From Roseateles_C aquae (GTDB taxonomy: Bacteria; Pseudomonadota; Gammaproteobacteria; Burkholderiales; Burkholderiaceae_C), in the NCBI RefSeq assembly GCF_032337115.1, contig NZ_JAVXZY010000002.1, positions 751,852 through 815,851 on the forward strand: a stretch of DNA of 64,000 nt, given 5' to 3'. Below the pieces are notes generated by a model. That model ran no database searches. It was not told the origin of the DNA and saw only the letters and a program-made list of their open reading frames with translations. A program made the position numbers and the translations under genes. The number at the start of each line of letters is the position of its first letter. The first letter of the stretch is position 1. Shown here piece by piece: positions 62,001 through 64,000 of this stretch.

Positions 62001-62142
62001 CCGCCAGGGCGCTCAACCCCAGCCCCAGCAGCAGCACGACGAAGGTCAGCAGCAGCGCCCTGCGCGTCTGCGGCGCTGCAGACGCCAGCGCCTGCCTCCA
62101 GCGTCTCGGCGACAACCCCCTGTGCTCAGCGCCTTGCGCCAT
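56068..62142 (-). CDS. Giant hybrid sensor kinase (CHASE, multiple PAS, HisKA, two REC, HPt)
   Basis: At 2024 residues this is one of the largest kinds of sensor kinase. Two membrane helices (about 28-50 and 326-348) flank a CHASE domain. Then come about seven PAS domains in a row (for example NAVICTDAQLRITWVNDGFSRVSGYS, HAIVSITDARGIIISANEAFCRISKYS and two with LPCALSVFD/LPCGLTVID starts), the HisKA H-box (FLANMSHEIRTPMNAILGL), an HATPase (GNAIKF, DTGIGI, GTGLGLAI), two receivers (VLLDWQLPG; VLMDVQMPVMDG) and a C-terminal HPt with His in ALHAFKGLSATVG. The first receiver is atypical after its Asp. The ATG at 62142 has GGAAGG 7 bases upstream. It overlaps the REC-GGDEF gene. Confidence 0.95.
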   Translation of the reverse strand: MAQGAEHRGLSPRRWRQALASAAPQTRRALLLTFVVLLLGLGLSALAARWVAAQLHEETDLRFEQLAHRVELELNRRLQLPVYALHGTRGIYAAGNAVQLDELRAFVDAHDLNREYPGLLGLGIAERTAVADLPQLQARVTEESGSHFEVQRGPGEATPLYVLKYIEPLANNVELWGRDLGADLVLREAIERALRNGEDSLSGRLMLPRFGQQQPGFMLIVPIYRRGSDPQTAAQRERALLGFACAPIVANELLLDLGRAAEGLLAIEVFEGEKAESGHELFASAKDSMAQGAPWQRLQTLQFGGRHITLQVTATDAFVRGQRNAGPLWVALAGAALSLLLALALWLLLIGRQRAEALAHRLTQDLERLATVAQRTANAVICTDAQLRITWVNDGFSRVSGYSAEQAMGRTAAELFAHPGSDPQVTQAFIDAARAGLGCRQEVCNRRADGQLYWVETDVQPVHDALGRLTGFIEIALDISERKRDQLRLAAALRENDDLLSTIRQHAIVSITDARGIIISANEAFCRISKYSEAELLGHTHAIVYSGVQSREFWGAVWQKISMGQSWRGQVCNRAKDGELYWVDSIIAPIRGDDGQIERYVSIRQDVTAARQASRELRRERERLNSIIDGTNAATWEWNLQTDEVIFNERWAEMIGYQLSELQPLSLQTWRKHVHPNDLRQSVTLTRRHLAGELPAYEAELRLKHRDGHWIWVLSRGKVIAHDADGKPTWMAGTHLDITARKQAEQQLRESQALFKSAERLAGVGGWALELSDQCLSGSEQNWALFEMEACGAPSLAEMLDCFLPRDREYLQDAILLASSEGQSWDLELELRTVRGRPAWLRSVGELERDEQGQARRVLGAFADISGRRALEAQMRSNNALLRSVLDSLPCALSVFDGELKLIAHNQQFRSLLGFPDQLFEGGETHFEDIIRFNAVRGEYGAIEDVEPVVKEIIERARYPEPHQLERTRPNGITLEVRGAPMPSGGFVTTYVDISERKRLEGERQRSNELLRVVLENLPCGLTVIDPQLQMVLHNNMYDQLYELDDAMRARPQFSVDELLRSRWKAGDFGDISEAAALQLGMERVRYALHSPHHWERMRPDGVCLEIRSAPVPGLGFVSTYTDVSAQRRAAQELARTVALLNAVLDSSTKVGIVASGTDRQISLFNRGAEQMLGYRAEEVLGRMTSAAFLPPLALAALAERVSAETGEQLDGFAALVHPSQLNREVESSYINKEGRRFQVLQVISELRGRDGVNHGYLAVFIDITRQKDYEAGLEEARRDAEQASVAKSQFLANMSHEIRTPMNAILGLLTLLKRTPLNVRQLDYASKTEGAARSLLSLLNDILDFSKVEAGKMGLDPQPFRLEALLRDLAVIMAANLGGKPLELLFDVDPRVPALLLGDALRLQQVLINLAGNAIKFTAQGEVVVSVQLREPVGSEAQIEFAVADTGIGIAEEHRERLFSAFSQAEASTTRRFGGTGLGLAISQRLVQLMGGHLHLDSEVGHGSRFSFVLKLPVPPLLGEGAIAAPTVQRLLIVDDHAQARHVLAAMASGLGCSVELASSLAQAEALLQVPHRFDAVLLDWQLPGQQAWQQALRAKLPALDGLHWVALLSAQGREQLSEISADAPDAMLVKPISAGMLLDALNAPSPDSGFDDLPPQRSARLAGLRLLLVEDNPHNQQVATELLADEGAEISVAENGQLALDWLARQHRLPDAVLMDVQMPVMDGLTATRKLRQELGLSDLPVIAMTANAMASDLEQSREAGMNAHVGKPFELDQLVSVLLGLVRREPAVGEPPVPSLPRFKPAQLPAELLAWAEAQQLALQEGLDRFMSKTSLYLRTLASTAQSARQLQDKLPAWLATADCEAASQALHAFKGLSATVGAHGLARWAAQGEKPLASGQLPQANWQAEAQHHLSAGSAMLDEAAQRLRAVLPDAPLRASAERTGQPERRARGDAGSSALRSALKQGLGLLQDSDMDALQFFESLMTESGGAYPERREQLQEAIANLDFAAAASCVKAWLEELA

Positions 62143-62280
62143 CGACGAACCTTCCGATGTGAACGGATGACCCCTCAGTCTATGCCCGGGGCGAAGCCGC
62201 ACAAAGCATGATTTGCCCGCGCTAGCAGGGTCAGTCCTTGCTCACAGGCCCAGCATGGCCGACGCCGGGTCCGGCGACGT

Positions 62281-63768
62281 TCAGCGCTGGATGTCGCCCA
62301 GGCAGAGATATTTCAGCTCGACATAGTCGTCAATGCCCTGGTGAGCGCCCTCGCGCCCCAGACCCGACTGCTTGACGCCGCCAAACGGCACCTCGGCGGT
62401 GGCGATGATGCCGGCATTGATGCCAACCATGCCGTACTCCAGCGCCTCGCCAACACGGAAGATGCGGCCGATATCGCGGGTGTAGACATAGGCGGCCAGG
62501 CCGAATTCGGTGTTGTTGGCGGCGTAGATCGCGTCGGCCTCGGTGGCGAAGCGGAATACCGGCGCCATCGGCCCGAAGGTCTCTTCGCGGGCGCACAGCA
62601 TGTCGCTGCTGGCATCAGCAATCACCGTCGGCTCGAAGAACTGCGCGCCCAGCTCACTGGCCGGCTTGCCACCGGCGAGCAGCCGCCCGCCCTTGGCCAG
62701 CGCATCCTCGACATGGTGTTGCACCTTGGCGATGGCCTGCGCGTCAATCAGCGGCCCCTGGTTGACGCCGGCCTCAAAACCGTTGCCGACCTTCAATGCC
62801 GCCACCTTGGCCGCCAGCTTCTCGACAAAGACCTCGTAGACGCCCTCCTGCACATAGAGGCGGTTGGCACAGACGCAGGTCTGGCCGGCATTGCGGTACT
62901 TGCTGGCCAGCGCCCCCTCGACGGCGCTGTCCAGATCGGCGTCGTCGAAGACGATGAAGGGCGCATTGCCGCCCAGCTCCAGCGACAGCTTCTTGACCGT
63001 CGGCGCGCACTGGCGCATCAGGATGCGGCCGACCTCGGTCGAGCCGGTGAAGGAGAGATGCCGCACGATGGGGCTTTCGCACAGCAGCTTGCCGATCTCG
63101 ATCGAACGCTCGCTATCGGCGCTGAGCACATTGAGCACGCCCGAGGGCATGCCGGCGCGCTGGGCCAACTCGGCCACCGCCAAGGCCGACAGCGGCGTCT
63201 GCTCGGCCGGCTTGATCACCACGGTGCAACCGGCGGCCAGCGCCGGCGCCACCTTGCGGGTGATCATCGCCACCGGGAAGTTCCAGGGCGTGATCGCGGC
63301 GCAGACCCCCATGGCCTGCTTCAGCACCAGATAGCGCTTGTTGCCATCGGTGGTCGGAATGGTTTCGCCATAGACGCGCTTGCCCTCTTCGGCAAACCAC
63401 TCGATGAAGCTGGCGCCATAGCCGATCTCACCCTTGGCCTCGGCCAGCGGCTTGCCCTGCTCGGCGGTCATGATGCGGGCCAGGTCGTCGGCATGCTTGG
63501 TCAGCAGCTGGAACCAGCGCATCAGGATGGCGGCGCGTTCCTTGGCCGTCTTGCTGCGCCAGGCCGGCCAGGCCGCGTTCGCGGCCGCCACGGCGGCCTC
63601 GGCCTCGCTGGCACCAAGATTGGCCACTTCAGCCAACAGCAGCCCGGTAGCCGGATCGTGAACCGCGAAGCTGGCCTCACCGGACACCCACTCGCCATTG
63701 ATCAAGCCTTGCGTCTTCAAAAGACTGGCATCGTTCAGCGCGGCCAGGGGCGAGGTGGTGCTGTTCAT
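62281..63768 (-). CDS. gabD: NAD(P)-dependent succinate-semialdehyde dehydrogenase
   Basis: The 495-residue protein is an aldehyde dehydrogenase of the GabD type. It shows the NAD-binding FTGSTEVGRILMRQ, the catalytic Glu in LELGGNAPFIVFDDADLDSA, the catalytic Cys in NAGQTCVCANRLYVQ and EVPFGGVKQSGLGREG. The ATG at 63768 is preferred, with GGAG 8 bases upstream. GABA or related 4-carbon metabolism is likely, but related dehydrogenases with other substrates cannot be ruled out. It is unrelated to the motility genes. Confidence 0.85.
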   Translation of the reverse strand: MNSTTSPLAALNDASLLKTQGLINGEWVSGEASFAVHDPATGLLLAEVANLGASEAEAAVAAANAAWPAWRSKTAKERAAILMRWFQLLTKHADDLARIMTAEQGKPLAEAKGEIGYGASFIEWFAEEGKRVYGETIPTTDGNKRYLVLKQAMGVCAAITPWNFPVAMITRKVAPALAAGCTVVIKPAEQTPLSALAVAELAQRAGMPSGVLNVLSADSERSIEIGKLLCESPIVRHLSFTGSTEVGRILMRQCAPTVKKLSLELGGNAPFIVFDDADLDSAVEGALASKYRNAGQTCVCANRLYVQEGVYEVFVEKLAAKVAALKVGNGFEAGVNQGPLIDAQAIAKVQHHVEDALAKGGRLLAGGKPASELGAQFFEPTVIADASSDMLCAREETFGPMAPVFRFATEADAIYAANNTEFGLAAYVYTRDIGRIFRVGEALEYGMVGINAGIIATAEVPFGGVKQSGLGREGAHQGIDDYVELKYLCLGDIQR

Positions 63769-63853
63769 CTCAGGGGCTCCGTCGTCATGAATCCGGGTTT
63801 GGAGGCGCCACTCTACCCTCAAGGGAAGGTCTGCATAAGTCGGCGTGGGTCGT

Positions 63854-63969
63854 GGTTGAGAGAAAAGGGGCGGCCCGACAGCAATGATTTACGGCGCGCT
63901 GCGAAGGTCGGGCTGGTGGCCCGACAGCCGAGCAGCGCAACGCCCGTGGGGGCCCCTTTTCTCTCAACC
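63854..63969. repeat. Inverted repeat with perfect 18-base arms
   Basis: GGTTGAGAGAAAAGGGGC (63854-63871) is exactly complementary to 63952-63969, with 80 bases between. Inside, GTCGGGC/GCCCGAC (63907-63925) forms a second hairpin, and GGCCCGACAGC is repeated directly at 63872-63882 and 63918-63928. It lies upstream of gabD and near the window edge. Confidence 0.85.
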
Positions 63970-64000
63970 CGCAGGGCAAGCACCAGCCACGCCCTGCCGG

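Noticed and set aside
1..64000. CRISPR arrays, insertion sequences, integrases, phage genes, rRNA genes.
   Set aside because: No regularly spaced direct repeats, transposase or phage genes, or rRNA sequence were seen in reading through the window.

Overview
The window is high-GC DNA from a motile Gram-negative bacterium. An FlhDC master regulator, sigma-28-type promoters, a CheZ phosphatase and dense c-di-GMP signalling all point to the Betaproteobacteria, probably order Burkholderiales (the Rubrivivax/Leptothrix/Roseateles-like group). The genus is inferred; no rRNA marker is present.

Layout. (1) 1-753: start-proximal part of a lipoprotein gene, minus strand. (2) 918-8804, minus: flhB-flhA-flhF-flhG-like-fliA and a soluble chemoreceptor, giving the export gate, polar GTPase and sigma-28. 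(3) 8969-11915, minus: motA-motB and cheY-cheZ, each pair with its own sigma-28 promoter. (4) 12191-14829, minus: flhD-flhC, a membrane-anchored methyltransferase gene, and a TPR gene upstream. (5) 15641-22993, plus: three tandem flagellin genes, fliD, fliS, fliT, a ycgR-type PilZ brake and a pseudopilin gene. (6) 23024-35159: fliE (minus) divergent from fliFGHIJK-fliLMNOPQR (plus), covering MS ring, C ring, export ATPase and export channel. (7) 35187-40904, minus: a yfiR-TonB receptor-diguanylate cyclase operon and a NarL-type two-component pair. (8) 41220-51087, plus: a small CheZ-like protein, a second cheY, cheA, three transmembrane chemoreceptors and cheW. (9) 51359-64000: an FtsX-type permease, a YgiD-type dioxygenase, tRNA-Gly(CCC), a REC-GGDEF regulator overlapping a 2024-residue hybrid histidine kinase, and an aldehyde dehydrogenase.

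How it fits together. FlhDC would turn on the basal-body and export genes, including fliA. Sigma-28 then appears to serve promoters matching TCAAGT(T/C)C-N11/12-GCCGATAA in front of motAB, cheYZ, fliE, fliC1, fliC2, fliD, fliS and cheY2-cheA. Two of these promoters overlap the stop codon of the preceding gene. No match was found for fliC3. Motor output is tied to c-di-GMP through the PilZ brake and two GGDEF proteins with intact I-sites. The hook and rod (flg) genes, flgM, and cheR/cheB/cheD are not in the window, although all three transmembrane receptors end in a CheR/CheB-type tail (GDWESF).

Points most worth following are the CheZ-like protein, the FlhG homologue without a P-loop, the methyltransferase downstream of flhC, the hairpin cluster between flhD and flhC, the pseudopilin overlapping the brake gene, the yfiR/TonB/cyclase operon, and two long inverted repeats near 51.2 kb and 63.9 kb. 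Start codons were chosen by eye from Shine-Dalgarno spacing and family length. No database search was run.
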